DNA from: Nocardia altamirensis NBRC 108246
GTDB lineage: Bacteria; Actinomycetota; Actinomycetes; Mycobacteriales; Mycobacteriaceae
NCBI RefSeq assembly: GCF_001612685.1
Contig: NZ_BDAY01000017.1
Coordinates: 1-64,000 of the forward strand
DNA: 64,000 bases
Direction of reading: 5' to 3'
The translations under genes were made by a program, and so were the position numbers. The notes under the pieces are model-generated. The model had not been told where the DNA came from. It searched no databases and saw nothing but the letters and a program-made list of their open reading frames with translations. Positions within the stretch are counted from its first letter, which is position 1; every line of letters starts with the position of its first letter. This document shows positions 1 through 9,200 of this stretch, piece by piece.

Positions 1-48
1 TAACCTTCCCTTAGGACGGATCGGGCAGGTCTAACGTTCCCTTAGGAC
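1..48. repeat. short imperfect direct repeat spanning the 3' end of the oxidoreductase gene
   Basis: Bases 1-17 and 32-48 match at 16 of 17 positions (core TTCCCTTAGGAC). The second copy contains the stop codon and last codons of the minus-strand oxidoreductase gene. The first copy lies just downstream of the gene. This looks like a small 31-bp tandem duplication of the gene's end. The window edge prevents seeing whether more copies follow. Confidence 0.6.
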
Positions 49-869
49 TGGCGCAGCACAGGCGCCAAAGTCCGCAGCACGCCGACGTAATCGTCGCCGA
101 GTGCACGCAGCGCAACGTGGTTCGCGCCCGCGTCCAGGTGCGTGGTGACCTGTGCGGCAACCTGTTCCGGCGTGCCGTGCGCGATCACCGCGTCGAAGAC
201 GGGGCCATGGGAATCGGTGACTTCGGCGTCGGTGTAGCCGAGCCTGCGCAGGTTCGAGGCATAGTTGGTCAGGCCGCCGTAGAAGTCGATGACCCAGCCC
301 GCGATCGAATGCGCCTGCGCCACATCGTCACTCAGCACCACCGTGTGCGCGGGCGCGAGCAACGCGTCCTGGCCGATCGTCTCGCGTGCCCGCGCGGAGT
401 GCGCGGCGGGCACGAAGAAGGGCAGTGCGCCCGCGGAGCGATCAGCGGCCAGCTTCAGCACGCGCGGGCCGAGCGCGGCCACCGCGCGACGCTCACGGGG
501 CACGCCCGCGGCGTCCAGCTCGTCGAGATACTCGACGAGCGCGTCATACGGCTTGCGGTACTCACCGGTGTGCTCGGGATGGCCTGCGCCGATGCCGAGC
601 AGGAATCGGCCGGGAAAACGGGCCTCGATCCGATGGAACGACTCGGCGACCTCCTTCGCCTGTGCGGACCAGATATTCACGATGCTGGTCCCGACGGTGA
701 TCGACTCGGTCGCCGCGAGCAGCGGCTCGACCGTCGACAGATCAGCGGGCGGCGACGACCCGAGCCAGAGCGTGCCATAACCGGATTCCTCCAGCGCCTT
801 GGCATCCTCCGGGCTCACGCCGTTGAATTCCCGCCATACACCGAACCGTCCGAGTCCTTCGAATGTCAT
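42..869 (-). CDS. LLM-class F420-dependent oxidoreductase (TIM-barrel)
   Basis: The 275-residue product has the look of the luciferase-like monooxygenase fold, in the subfamily that normally uses reduced F420. It begins MTFEGLGRFGVW, and typical LLM core segments follow: YGTLWLGSSP, a TLEP-like beta strand, IVNIWS, and RFLLGIGAGHPE near residue 90. Such enzymes transfer hydride to or from F420 in the cytosol; the substrate cannot be told. The open frame extends 33 codons upstream, but that extension is arginine-rich and unlike the family, so the internal ATG at 867-869 is preferred. The gene lies 108 bp downstream of truA in the same direction and may be read through from the ribosomal operon. 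Confidence 0.82.
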   Translation of the reverse strand: MTFEGLGRFGVWREFNGVSPEDAKALEESGYGTLWLGSSPPADLSTVEPLLAATESITVGTSIVNIWSAQAKEVAESFHRIEARFPGRFLLGIGAGHPEHTGEYRKPYDALVEYLDELDAAGVPRERRAVAALGPRVLKLAADRSAGALPFFVPAAHSARARETIGQDALLAPAHTVVLSDDVAQAHSIAGWVIDFYGGLTNYASNLRRLGYTDAEVTDSHGPVFDAVIAHGTPEQVAAQVTTHLDAGANHVALRALGDDYVGVLRTLAPVLRQS

Positions 870-977
870 GACACCCGTCAACCGGCGTGCCGCCGTTCCT
901 ATTCCGGCGACACCACGCCGGGCGGGACGTGCGCACGCCATCCGACTGGCCACGCGGTCTCGGCACATCGCGAGAAC

Positions 978-1868
978 TCAGTCCCCGCAGCACCCTTCGG
1001 CGGTCGGCAGGGTGCGCACCTCTCGGGTCTGCGCATTGCGCGCGGCGAGGTCGGCGTCGGCGGGGTAGTCGACCGCCACCAGGCTCAGGCCGTGCGCGGG
1101 GGCGACGGTGACCGAGCTGGAGCGTTCGGTCTCCTGCAAGAGCCCGCCCACCCAGTCCGGCGTGCGGCGGCCATCGCCCACCGCGAGCACAGCGCCGACC
1201 AGACTGCGAACCATCGACCAGCAGAACGCGTCCGCGCTGACGTAGGCGGTCAGCAGATCACCGTCGTGCGCCCAGTCGAAGCGCTGCAGCTCCCGCACCG
1301 TGGTCGCGCCGTCCCTGCGGCGACAGAACGCCGCGAAGTTGTGCAGGCCCAACAACTTTCGGGATGCCGCACGCATCGCCTCGATATCGACGTCGTGGCG
1401 ACAGGCGACAATGCTGCGCGCCTGCAACGGTTCCGCGCCGTACGGTGCGGTCGTCAACCGGTAGACGTAGTGGCGGCGAATCGCCGAGAACCGCGCGTCG
1501 AATTCGGGCGGTGCCTCCCGGACATCTTTGATCCGAACATCTTTCGGCAGGAAGCGCGCCATCCGGTGCACGAGTTTGCCTGGCTCGACTTCGGCGGCGG
1601 TATCGAAATGCGCGACCTGTCCCTCGGCATGCACGCCAGCGTCGGTGCGGCCCGCGACCGTCAACTGCACCGGCTCGCGGCACACCTTGGTCAGCGCCTC
1701 CTCCAGCACGCCCTGCACCGTGCGCAAGCCGGGCTGCCGCGCCCAGCCGGTGAAATCGGTGCCGTCATAACTGATATCGAGCCGGAACCGCACGGTCTCC
1801 GGCACCAGCGCGGCAGCATCGAGCTCGGCCCCGACTGCGGGCACCCGCACCGAATCCTGCACCGTCAC
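978..1868 (-). CDS. truA: tRNA pseudouridine(38-40) synthase TruA
   Basis: The 296-residue product matches TruA, which converts uridines 38-40 of the tRNA anticodon arm to pseudouridine. The family motif GRTDAGVHA is present with the catalytic aspartate at residue 76. Other family blocks are [20 protein letters not shown] near residues 34-53, RRHYVYRL, and [12 protein letters not shown] near the C-terminus. Translation starts at GTG (1866-1868), preceded by an excellent AGGAGG at normal spacing. It is the last gene of the infA-to-rplQ ribosomal cluster, which is the usual actinobacterial arrangement (rplQ-truA). A hairpin in the 125-bp gap may modulate its expression relative to rplQ. Confidence 0.97.
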   Translation of the reverse strand: MTVQDSVRVPAVGAELDAAALVPETVRFRLDISYDGTDFTGWARQPGLRTVQGVLEEALTKVCREPVQLTVAGRTDAGVHAEGQVAHFDTAAEVEPGKLVHRMARFLPKDVRIKDVREAPPEFDARFSAIRRHYVYRLTTAPYGAEPLQARSIVACRHDVDIEAMRAASRKLLGLHNFAAFCRRRDGATTVRELQRFDWAHDGDLLTAYVSADAFCWSMVRSLVGAVLAVGDGRRTPDWVGGLLQETERSSSVTVAPAHGLSLVAVDYPADADLAARNAQTREVRTLPTAEGCCGD

Positions 1869-1889
1869 AACGACCTCCTGGTCATACGA

Positions 1890-1928
1890 AACGAGCCCGC
1901 CGACCCGGAACCGGGTGGCGGGCTCGTT
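1890..1928 (-). terminator. strong hairpin between rplQ and truA
   Basis: The arms at 1890-1908 and 1911-1928 pair over about 18 bp with a single bulged base and a two-base loop (AACGAGCCCGCC... against ...GGCGGGCTCGTT). On the minus strand it lies downstream of rplQ and just ahead of the truA ribosome binding site. The following TTTCGTATG is a poor U-tract, so it may be an RNA-stabilising or partial termination element rather than a full terminator. Confidence 0.6.
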
Positions 1929-1961
1929 CGAGAACTCGACGCAACGAGGCGTCAGGCGTCC

Positions 1962-1989
1962 GGATCATCCCCGCTGACGCGGGGAACAC
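1962..1989 (-). repeat. solitary 28-nt sequence resembling a type I-E CRISPR repeat
   Basis: These 28 bases, read on the minus strand, begin GTGTTCCCCGC and end GCGGGGATGATCC. Arms CCCCGC/GCGGGG close over a 4-base loop. Length, stem position and terminal bases fit the general pattern of type I-E CRISPR repeats in actinobacteria and enterobacteria. No second copy at spacer distance and no cas genes are visible, so this is not an array. It lies 5 bp beyond the rplQ stop codon. Confidence 0.55.
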
Positions 1990-1993
1990 GAAC

Positions 1994-2527
1994 TCAGGCC
2001 TTGTCTTCGTCAGCCTTTTCCTCAGCAGCCGGGGCCTCGGCGGTCTCGGCGACAGCCTCGTCGGCGGCCTCCTCGACAACCGTGTCCTCGACGACCTCGG
2101 CAGCCGGAGCGGCCTCGGTCTTCTGCGACGCGGCAACACGGCGAGCGCGATCGGCCTCGTTGGTCACGGTCTTCTCGCGAACCAGCTCGATGATCGCCAT
2201 CGGCGCGTTGTCACCCTTGCGGGGCAGCGTCTTCGTGATGCGGGTGTAGCCACCTTCGCGACCCTCGAACGAGGGGCCGATCGTGGCGAAAAGCTCGTGC
2301 ACGACGTCCTTGTTGCGGATCACCTTGAGCACCTCGCGACGGTCGGCAAGAGTGCCGGCCTTCGCCTTGGTGACCAGCTTCTCCGCGTACGGACGCAGTG
2401 CCTTGGCCTTGGCCTCGGTGGTCGAAATTCGACCGTGCTCGAAGAGCGCCGTCGCCAGATTGGCGAAGATCGCCTTCTGGTGCGACGCCGACCCGCCGAA
2501 GCGAGCACCCTTCTTGGGCTTGGGCAT
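1994..2527 (-). CDS. rplQ: 50S ribosomal protein L17
   Basis: The 177-residue product starts [18 protein letters not shown] and carries the L17 core through about residue 120, including [16 protein letters not shown] and GGYTRITK. The remaining roughly 55 residues are an acidic Ala/Glu/Asp extension, as often seen in actinobacterial L17. L17 binds 23S rRNA in the large subunit, near the exit tunnel. The start ATG has GGAGAA at good spacing. rpoA lies 52 bp upstream, in the conserved order rpsM-rpsK-rpsD-rpoA-rplQ. Confidence 0.98.
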   Translation of the reverse strand: MPKPKKGARFGGSASHQKAIFANLATALFEHGRISTTEAKAKALRPYAEKLVTKAKAGTLADRREVLKVIRNKDVVHELFATIGPSFEGREGGYTRITKTLPRKGDNAPMAIIELVREKTVTNEADRARRVAASQKTEAAPAAEVVEDTVVEEAADEAVAETAEAPAAEEKADEDKA

Positions 2528-2579
2528 GAGTTGTTCTCCTTGTGTGAGGCCGGGCCGGGGTGCCTACCCCGCGTCCGAC

Positions 2580-3638
2580 CTAGAGCTGTTCGGTCTCGGC
2601 GTAGTCCTGCTCGCCACCGTCGGTGTCACTGAACGTGCCGCTGTCGCTCCACGTTCCGGTGCTCGCGTCGTAGCCGACCACGCTGGACGGGTCGAACGAC
2701 GCCGGGCTGTCCTTGAGCGAGAGGCCGAGCGCGTGCAGCTTGACCTTGACCTCGTCGATGGACTTCTGGCCGAAGTTACGGATGTCGAGCAGGTCCGACT
2801 CGGTGCGGGCGACGAGCTCGCCCACCGTGTGCACACCCTCGCGCTTGAGGCAGTTGTAGGACCGGACGGTGAGGTCCAGGTCCTCGATCGGCAGACCGAA
2901 CGAGGCGATGTGATCCGCCTCGGCCGGCGAGGGGCCGATCTCGATGCCTTCGGCTTCGACGTTCAGCTCACGGGCCAGGCCGAAGAGCTCGACCAGGGTC
3001 TTGCCCGCCGAGGCGAGCGCGTCCCGCGCGCTGATGGAGTTCTTGGTCTCCACGTCCAGGATGAGCCGGTCGAAGTCGGTGCGCTGCTCGACACGGGTGG
3101 CCTCGACCTTGTAGGTCACCTTGAGCACCGGCGAGTAGATCGAATCCACCGGGATCCGGCCGATTTCCGCACCGGACGCCTTGTTCTGCACGGCGGGGAC
3201 GTAGCCGCGACCGCGCTCGACAACGAGCTCGATCTCCAGCTTGCCCTTGTCGTTCAGGGTGGCGATGTGCATGTCCGGGTTGTGGACGACGACACCGGTC
3301 GGCGGCACGATGTCACCGGCGGTGACGGTGCCGGGGCCCTGCTTGCGCACGTACATCGTGACCGGCTCGTCCTCCTCCGAGGACACGACCAGACCCTTGA
3401 GGTTCAGGATGATGTCGGTGACATCTTCCTTCACGCCGGGAACGGTGGTGAACTCGTGCAGCACGCCGTCGATACGAATGCTCGTGACCGCGGCCCCCGG
3501 GATCGAGGACAGCAGGGTACGCCGAAGCGAATTGCCCAGGGTGTAACCGAAACCCGGCTCCAGAGGTTCGATGGTGAACTTCGAGCGGTTCTCGGCGACG
3601 ACCTCTTCGGTCAGTGTCGGACGCTGTGAAATCAGCAT
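2580..3638 (-). CDS. rpoA: DNA-directed RNA polymerase subunit alpha
   Basis: The 352-residue product is the RNA polymerase alpha subunit. The N-terminal dimerisation and assembly domain (about residues 1-230) includes [21 protein letters not shown] short linker leads to the C-terminal domain (about 250-310) with ELNL-type helices, [16 protein letters not shown] and RTESDLL, which contacts UP elements and activators. An acidic tail of about 40 residues follows, common in actinobacteria. The ATG is preceded by AGGAGGAT at ideal spacing. It is co-directional with the flanking ribosomal protein genes. Confidence 0.99.
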   Translation of the reverse strand: MLISQRPTLTEEVVAENRSKFTIEPLEPGFGYTLGNSLRRTLLSSIPGAAVTSIRIDGVLHEFTTVPGVKEDVTDIILNLKGLVVSSEEDEPVTMYVRKQGPGTVTAGDIVPPTGVVVHNPDMHIATLNDKGKLEIELVVERGRGYVPAVQNKASGAEIGRIPVDSIYSPVLKVTYKVEATRVEQRTDFDRLILDVETKNSISARDALASAGKTLVELFGLARELNVEAEGIEIGPSPAEADHIASFGLPIEDLDLTVRSYNCLKREGVHTVGELVARTESDLLDIRNFGQKSIDEVKVKLHALGLSLKDSPASFDPSSVVGYDASTGTWSDSGTFSDTDGGEQDYAETEQL

Positions 3639-3739
3639 TTAGGATCATCCTCCTGTTTTGGGCGCCCGCTATTTGACGCCTCGTTTTAGGGGTTGTGGGT
3701 GGCCGCCCGATTCGAACGACCACACACCGGTGGAACCGC

Positions 3740-4345
3740 TTACTTCGAGTAGTACTCGACGATGAGCTGTTCCTGCAGCGGCACATCGATCTGCGCACGT
3801 TCCGGCTGCTGGTGCACCAGGATCCGGAGGCGGCCGGGCAGCACCTGCAGCCAGCCGGGAACCGGACGGTCGCCGACGGTCTCGCGCGCCACCTGGAACG
3901 GCAGCGTGCCGAGCGACTTCTCCTTGACATCGATGATGTCGTACTGGGTCACCTGGAAGCTGGGGACGTTCACGGCCCGGTTGTTCACCAGGAAGTGGCC
4001 GTGGCTGACCAGCTGGCGCGCCTGGCGACGGGTACGGGCCAGACCGGCGCGGTACACGACGTTGTCGAGGCGGCACTCCAACAGGCGAAGCAGGTTGTCA
4101 CCGGTCTTGCCCTTGAGGCGGTTGGCCTCTTCGTAGTACCGGCGGAACTGCTTCTCCATGACGCCGTAGGAGAAGCGAGCCTTCTGCTTCTCCTGCAGCT
4201 GGAGCAGGTACTCGCTCTCCTTGATCCGCGCGCGGCCGTGCTGGCCGGGCGGGTAGGGGCGACGCTCGAACGCCTGGTCGCCGCCGACGAGGTCGACGCG
4301 CAGACGACGCGACTTGCGGGTGATGGGGCCTGTATAACGAGCCAT
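3740..4345 (-). CDS. rpsD: 30S ribosomal protein S4
   Basis: The 201-residue product starts MARYTGPITRKSRRL and matches S4, a primary 16S rRNA-binding assembly protein. The S4 RNA-binding domain spans roughly residues 88-150 (RLDNVVYRAGLARTRRQARQ, then GHFLVNNRAVNVPSF). It ends VEYYSK as expected. The gene lies between rpsK and rpoA on the same strand. S4 is a known operon regulator in other bacteria, but no specific S4 binding site is evident here. Confidence 0.99.
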   Translation of the reverse strand: MARYTGPITRKSRRLRVDLVGGDQAFERRPYPPGQHGRARIKESEYLLQLQEKQKARFSYGVMEKQFRRYYEEANRLKGKTGDNLLRLLECRLDNVVYRAGLARTRRQARQLVSHGHFLVNNRAVNVPSFQVTQYDIIDVKEKSLGTLPFQVARETVGDRPVPGWLQVLPGRLRILVHQQPERAQIDVPLQEQLIVEYYSK

Positions 4346-4367
4346 TTTTTATCTGTTTCCTTTCCCG

Positions 4368-4781
4368 CTAGACGCGACGACGCTTGGGTGGACGGCAGCC
4401 GTTGTGCGGCTGGGGGGTGACATCGGAGATGGTGCCAACCTCCAGGCCTGCGGCCTGCAGCGAACGGATTGCGGTCTCGCGGCCCGAACCCGGGCCCTTG
4501 ACGAAGACGTCGACCTTCTTGACGCCGTTCTCCTGCGCCTTGCGGGCAGCGTTCTCGGCAGCGAGCTGCGCGGCGAACGGGGTCGACTTGCGCGAACCCT
4601 TGAAACCGACGTGACCCGACGACGCCCAGGAGATGACGTTGCCGTTCGGGTCGGTGATCGACACGATCGTGTTGTTGAACGTGCTCTTGATGTGTGCGTG
4701 GCCGTGCGGGACGTTCTTCTTTTCCCGGCGACGCGACTTCTGGGTCTTCTTGGGGCCGGAGGCCCTGGACTTCGGAGGCAT
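4368..4781 (-). CDS. rpsK: 30S ribosomal protein S11
   Basis: The 137-residue product shows the S11 signature ([19 protein letters not shown], then [20 protein letters not shown]) and the C-terminal [16 protein letters not shown]11 helps form the platform of the 30S subunit. GGGGAT precedes the start ATG. It is separated from rpsM by only 10 bp and from rpsD by 22 bp, so the three are surely co-transcribed. Confidence 0.99.
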   Translation of the reverse strand: MPPKSRASGPKKTQKSRRREKKNVPHGHAHIKSTFNNTIVSITDPNGNVISWASSGHVGFKGSRKSTPFAAQLAAENAARKAQENGVKKVDVFVKGPGSGRETAIRSLQAAGLEVGTISDVTPQPHNGCRPPKRRRV

Positions 4782-4791
4782 CGGTTATCCC

Positions 4792-5166
<375 letters not shown>

Positions 5167-5375
5167 GCGGCAGGTTCCTTAATCGTTGCGGAGGTCTGCT
5201 CCCTGTCCGTCCCCTCGTCTTGGTGGGGCACCGGCCTCCGTACCGGTGGTTGGCGACACGCCTTCCGGCGAACCGGAATACCGCAGCGTGCGGCTGGATC
5301 TGGGAGTTCTTCTTTTTTGGCCAAGCCGATCAGTGATCGGTGCCCGGCTGGTGACCGACGGGTTGCCCCGCTTGA

Positions 5376-5489
5376 TCAGCCCTGGCGCTGCTTGTGGCGC
5401 AGGTTGTCGCAGATCACCATGACCCGACCGTGACGGCGGATCACCTTGCACTTCTCGCAGATCTTCTTGACGCTCGGCTGAACCTTCAC
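5376..5489 (-). CDS. rpmJ: 50S ribosomal protein L36
   Basis: This short gene encodes 37 residues beginning (M)[15 protein letters not shown] and ending [10 protein letters not shown], the complete L36. The start is GTG at 5487-5489. The C-x2-C...C-x4-H zinc ligand set (CEKC, then VICDNLRH) identifies the zinc-binding (C+) form of L36. It lies between infA and rpsM as in most actinobacteria. Confidence 0.98.
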   Translation of the reverse strand: MKVQPSVKKICEKCKVIRRHGRVMVICDNLRHKQRQG

Positions 5490-5509
5490 GTCCGTCCAAT
5501 CTTGTTGTG

Positions 5510-5527
5510 GTTCACACGGGTGTGAAC
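5510..5527. promoter_or_regulatory. perfect 8-bp inverted repeat upstream of rpmJ
   Basis: GTTCACAC and GTGTGAAC flank a 2-base spacer, 20 bp upstream of the rpmJ start. A second hairpin (TTCCCCAG...CTGGGGAA, 5535-5557) lies next to it in the 155-bp infA-rpmJ gap. They could be an operator, an attenuator or an RNA-processing site; nothing in the sequence distinguishes these. Confidence 0.3.
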
Positions 5528-5644
5528 ACAGTTTTTCCCCAGCCGACGACTGGGGAAGTCTCTGTGGTGGGTCTTACGACCCGATCCCGGTTCACACCGG
5601 GAGTGGTGGCCGGCTACCGCCGCCGTAACCGCGAGAAGTCGCGA

Positions 5645-5866
5645 TCACTTGTAGCGGTAGACGATCCGGCCGCGTGACAGGTCGTAGGGAGAGAGCTCGA
5701 CGACTACGCGGTCCTCGGGAAGGATACGAATGTAGTGCTGCCGCATCTTCCCACTGATGTGCGCGAGAACCTTGTGCCCGTTCTCGAGCTCGATCCGGAA
5801 CATCGCATTGGGCAGCGGCTCGACAACTCGACCCTCGACCTCGATGGCCCCGTCTTTCTTCGCCAT
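5645..5866 (-). CDS. infA: translation initiation factor IF-1
   Basis: The 73-residue product [20 protein letters not shown]...[11 protein letters not shown] is a complete IF-1, an S1/OB-fold protein that binds the ribosomal A site and supports IF-2 and IF-3. The frame is open for another 38 codons upstream, but the family start at 5864-5866 is clear. It is the first gene of the leftward ribosomal cluster and is divergent from the EspI-like gene. Confidence 0.98.
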
Positions 5867-6180
5867 GTCCTCCGCGATCCCGGTTACGCTCAACCTGGTT
5901 TGTTTGGCTTGCTTCTGCTTACATGAACCCATCGGTCGAACCTGACCGATGACATGCGAACAGTCGGCGCATAGGTGCACCGCCGCTCCAGCTTACCGGT
6001 ATGCCCTGGTTCCGGCAAAAATGCCCTCCTGCACCGCGGGGCGCCGGTACGCTTCTCGCGCCGTTCAGGACGCGAAAAATGGACCCGCGACCCCCTGGCC
6101 TCCTGCGCCGCGACGGTGTCGGAGGTTCGCGTAAACTAACCGCTGTCCAGGTATAAGGTCGAGCAGATTTAGGGGGATCC
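5867..6180. promoter_or_regulatory. divergent intergenic region between infA and the espI-like gene
   Basis: This 314-bp stretch has no convincing gene. It must hold the promoter of the leftward infA cluster and, at its right end, the promoter of the rightward espI-like unit. TATAAG at 6152-6157 is a possible -10 element for the latter. A purine-rich AGGGGG lies at its right end (about 6171-6176). Confidence 0.45.
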
Positions 6181-6267
6181 GTGAGCGAGCGCAGCGAGCG
6201 AACCCTCAATGCAGCGCCCACGGGCACGGTGGACCGAGCGAAGGCGAGGCGCAGCCGTGAGCCGTAG
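6181..6267 (+). CDS. putative 28-residue leader ORF ahead of the espI-like gene
   Basis: A GTG at 6181 preceded by AGGGGG opens a 28-codon frame beginning VSERSERTLNAAP. It ends at a TAG that overlaps the GTG start of the espI-like gene by 11 bp. The first 20 bases (GTGAGCGAGCGCAGCGAGCG) are a palindromic GAGC/GCGA repeat of a type scattered through actinobacterial genomes, often at gene starts. It could be a translated leader that couples to espI, or simply repeat sequence that looks coding. Confidence 0.3.
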   Translation: MSERSERTLNAAPTGTVDRAKARRSREP

Positions 6268-9200
6268 TAATGACGGCCTCCCCATGCTGCCGCCGTGGCT
6301 ATCCGAGAGCGACGTCACCCCAGGCGGCTACGAAGCGCCGGTGCAGAACCTTCCCGCCGATGACCCGATCGAAGAGGGGTCGAGTCGGCGACGTGGTCGT
6401 TTCAAGAACCGCGGGGCAGAAGGCGAGCGCCCCGATGCGGCGCCGAACGCACGCCAGGAAAAGCGCAAAGGCAGAGGCTGGCGCCGCGACAAGAACGACG
6501 AGCAGCCCACCGATGAGCGGCTCGGGCCGCCCCCGGATATGACACAGGGTCGGGCGCCCGACTCGATGATCCGCGAATCCGAAGCACCGCAGGACTCGTG
6601 GTGGCGCCAGCCAGAGCCTGCCCCGCGCCAGGACGACCCGCAGCAAGCAGGCCCGCCACCGCGCAGCGAGGGACCGGCGCAGAATCTGCCCACCCGGAAC
6701 CCCCGCCCGCCCGCGCCCGGCTTCCAACCGCTCGGCCGGTCGGCCGAGGCCGAGGCGTCCGCGGTGCCTACCTCGTCGGCGCCAACGTCGTCCGCACCAA
6801 CGTCGTCCGCACCAACGTCGTCCGCGCCCACGTCGTCCGCGCCCACGTCGTCCGCGCCCACGTCGTCCGCGCCCACATCGCCCGCGCCCACATCGCCCGC
6901 GCCCACATCGTCGGCGCCCGCGCAGACCGGACCTTCGGTACCGAACGATCGGACGGTGCGGCTGCAGCCCGCTCGGCCGGACCTGCCACCACCGCCACCG
7001 CTGCCTGACGCACCGCCGCACGCGTCGACGGGGGTCGGGCCCGCTCCGGTCGAGCGCTCCGCACCTGAACTCGAGCGCGAGGGCCCGCCACCGTGGCTGG
7101 CCGGGCCGGACCAGGCCACCCGCCGTCCACCCCTGCCCGAATCGCCTGCGCCGCAGAGTGGTCCGTCGCCGACGGCACCCGGTCCGCAGACCCGGCGCGA
7201 CGAGCCGCATACCTCCGACGGCCCGCCGCCGTGGCTCGCGCGCTCCTCGACCGAGGAGCAGCCGTCGGCCGAGCAACCCGGCCGTCGCGGACCTGAACTT
7301 CCGCCGCCTCCCGGCGAATTCGCCGACCGCACGGACCAGTCGCCGCCTGCGGAGACCGGGCCGATCGACTCCGGAGCCGTTGCCTCACGCAGTGGCGGAG
7401 TCAGGCCTGCCGCACCCGGTGACGGCGCCCCGACACCGCCCGACGGCACCGCACGGCGAGACCGGAACGCGCCTGCCGGCGACGGCGGCACCGAACGACC
7501 CACGCCAACAACTCCCGAACGTGGGACCGCGCCACAGCATCCCCACAGCGCGCCAACCGGTGACCGTGGCGCTGAGCGGCCAGGCACGCCAACAACTCCC
7601 GAACGTGGGACCGCGCCACAGCATCCCCACGGCGCGCCGACCGGCGATCGCGGCACTGAGCGGCCGGGCATGCCGACGGCTCCCGAGCACGGGACCGCGC
7701 CGCAGGGCGTCCGCAATGGCGACCGCGTCACCGAGCGGCCCGATGTACCGGCGGCACCTGAGCGCGGGAACGCGCCGCAGGGCCTCCCCAACGCGCCTAC
7801 CGGCTCCGAACGACCGGGTGCACCGACGCCCGAGGCGACTCAGCACCGCGGCCGTCCGGAAACCGGCCCTGGCACAACCGCGCCCGCGCAGTCGGGCCCG
7901 ATGGCACCGCAGCGCGGCCAGCTGCCGCCCGACGGCACCAGGCCGCCGAGCGGCACCGGTCCGCTGGGCACCGGTGCACCACAACCTGATCGGACACCAG
8001 GTCCGGCTTCGGCACCGCAGGCGCCCGCCGCCGAGTATCAAGGCCCGAACGGGACCGCGGGACCGCAGCTGCCAGGGCCCTCCGGCACGGCAGAGCGTCC
8101 GGACGCGGGCCGCCAAGCACCCGGCTGGGTGGCGTCGTCCGGAGCAGGCACCGGGTCGGGCAGGCCGAACACCAGCGGGCGGCATCGCATGGCCGCCGAG
8201 TTCGAGGGCGCGGTGCCCGACAGCCAACCGCGCAACGACCTCGCGCAGCCGACGGCCAATCCCTCGACACCCACCGAGCAGTGGCGCAACCCTGCCGACG
8301 CGAGCCAGGCCTCCGGCGCACAATGGCGCGGACCGGCCGGGCCAACGAACGAATCCGTCGGCAGCCCATTGCCGTTCGCGGGCGGTCAGGCGCCGACAGG
8401 CGAAACCGGCGGGTACACACCGCCGTTCATGGGCGGCCAGACACCGGGCAGCGAACAGCCAGGCCCGCAAATCCCCGGCGAGCAGCAGCGCAACGCGCAG
8501 GCACCGACCGGCCGCCCGGGCCCGGGCGAAACCACTGGCTACACACCGCCGTTCATCGGCGGGCAGGCACCCGGCAGCGAAGGTCCGCAGGCAGCCAACA
8601 GGCCGTACCCGCCAGGACCGGCGCCAGCGGGCGAAACCGGCGGTTACCCAGCACCATTCATGGGCGGCCAGGCACCGAGCGGCGACGAGCCAGGCCCACC
8701 GGGCAACCAGCAGGTCGGGCAAGCACCAGGTACCCAGCAGTCGGGCGGATACGCCGGGCCGGCGGCGGGCCAGGGACCGCAGGCCGGGCACTGGGGTCGC
8801 CCGACTCCCCAACCGCAGCACCCGGGTCAGCCACTCCAACAGCCCGGCGTGCAGTACCAGCAGGGACCATCACCTTCGCTGGACAACGTGCCGGTACGGC
8901 GAGCGCAGAAGTCGCCGGGCAGCGGCTGGCGCAAGGCGGTGCACCATGTGTCCGACGGCGCGATCAACCCAGGCCTGTCCGCCGAGGAGCGGCGCCTGCA
9001 GGAGCTGGTCGCCAGGATCAGGCAGCCAGTGCGCGGCGACTACCGGATCGCGACCCTCTCGCTGAAGGGCGGCGTCGGAAAGACCACAACGACAATGGGT
9101 ATCGGCTCGATCTTCGCGTCCATTCGCGGTGACCGGGTGATCGCGGTGGACGCCAACCCCGACTTCGGCACGTTGTCGCAGCGGGTGCCGTTGCAGACCA

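Noticed and set aside
1950..1993. A CRISPR array
   Set aside because: Only one repeat-like unit is present, with no second copy at spacer distance and no cas genes nearby. It is kept only as a solitary repeat.
117..2249. 710-codon plus-strand frame across the oxidoreductase, truA and rplQ genes
   Set aside because: It runs antisense through three well-supported genes and has no coding features.
5535..5557. Terminator between infA and rpmJ
   Set aside because: The hairpin is followed by A residues, not U, on the transcribed minus strand, and infA-rpmJ are normally co-transcribed.
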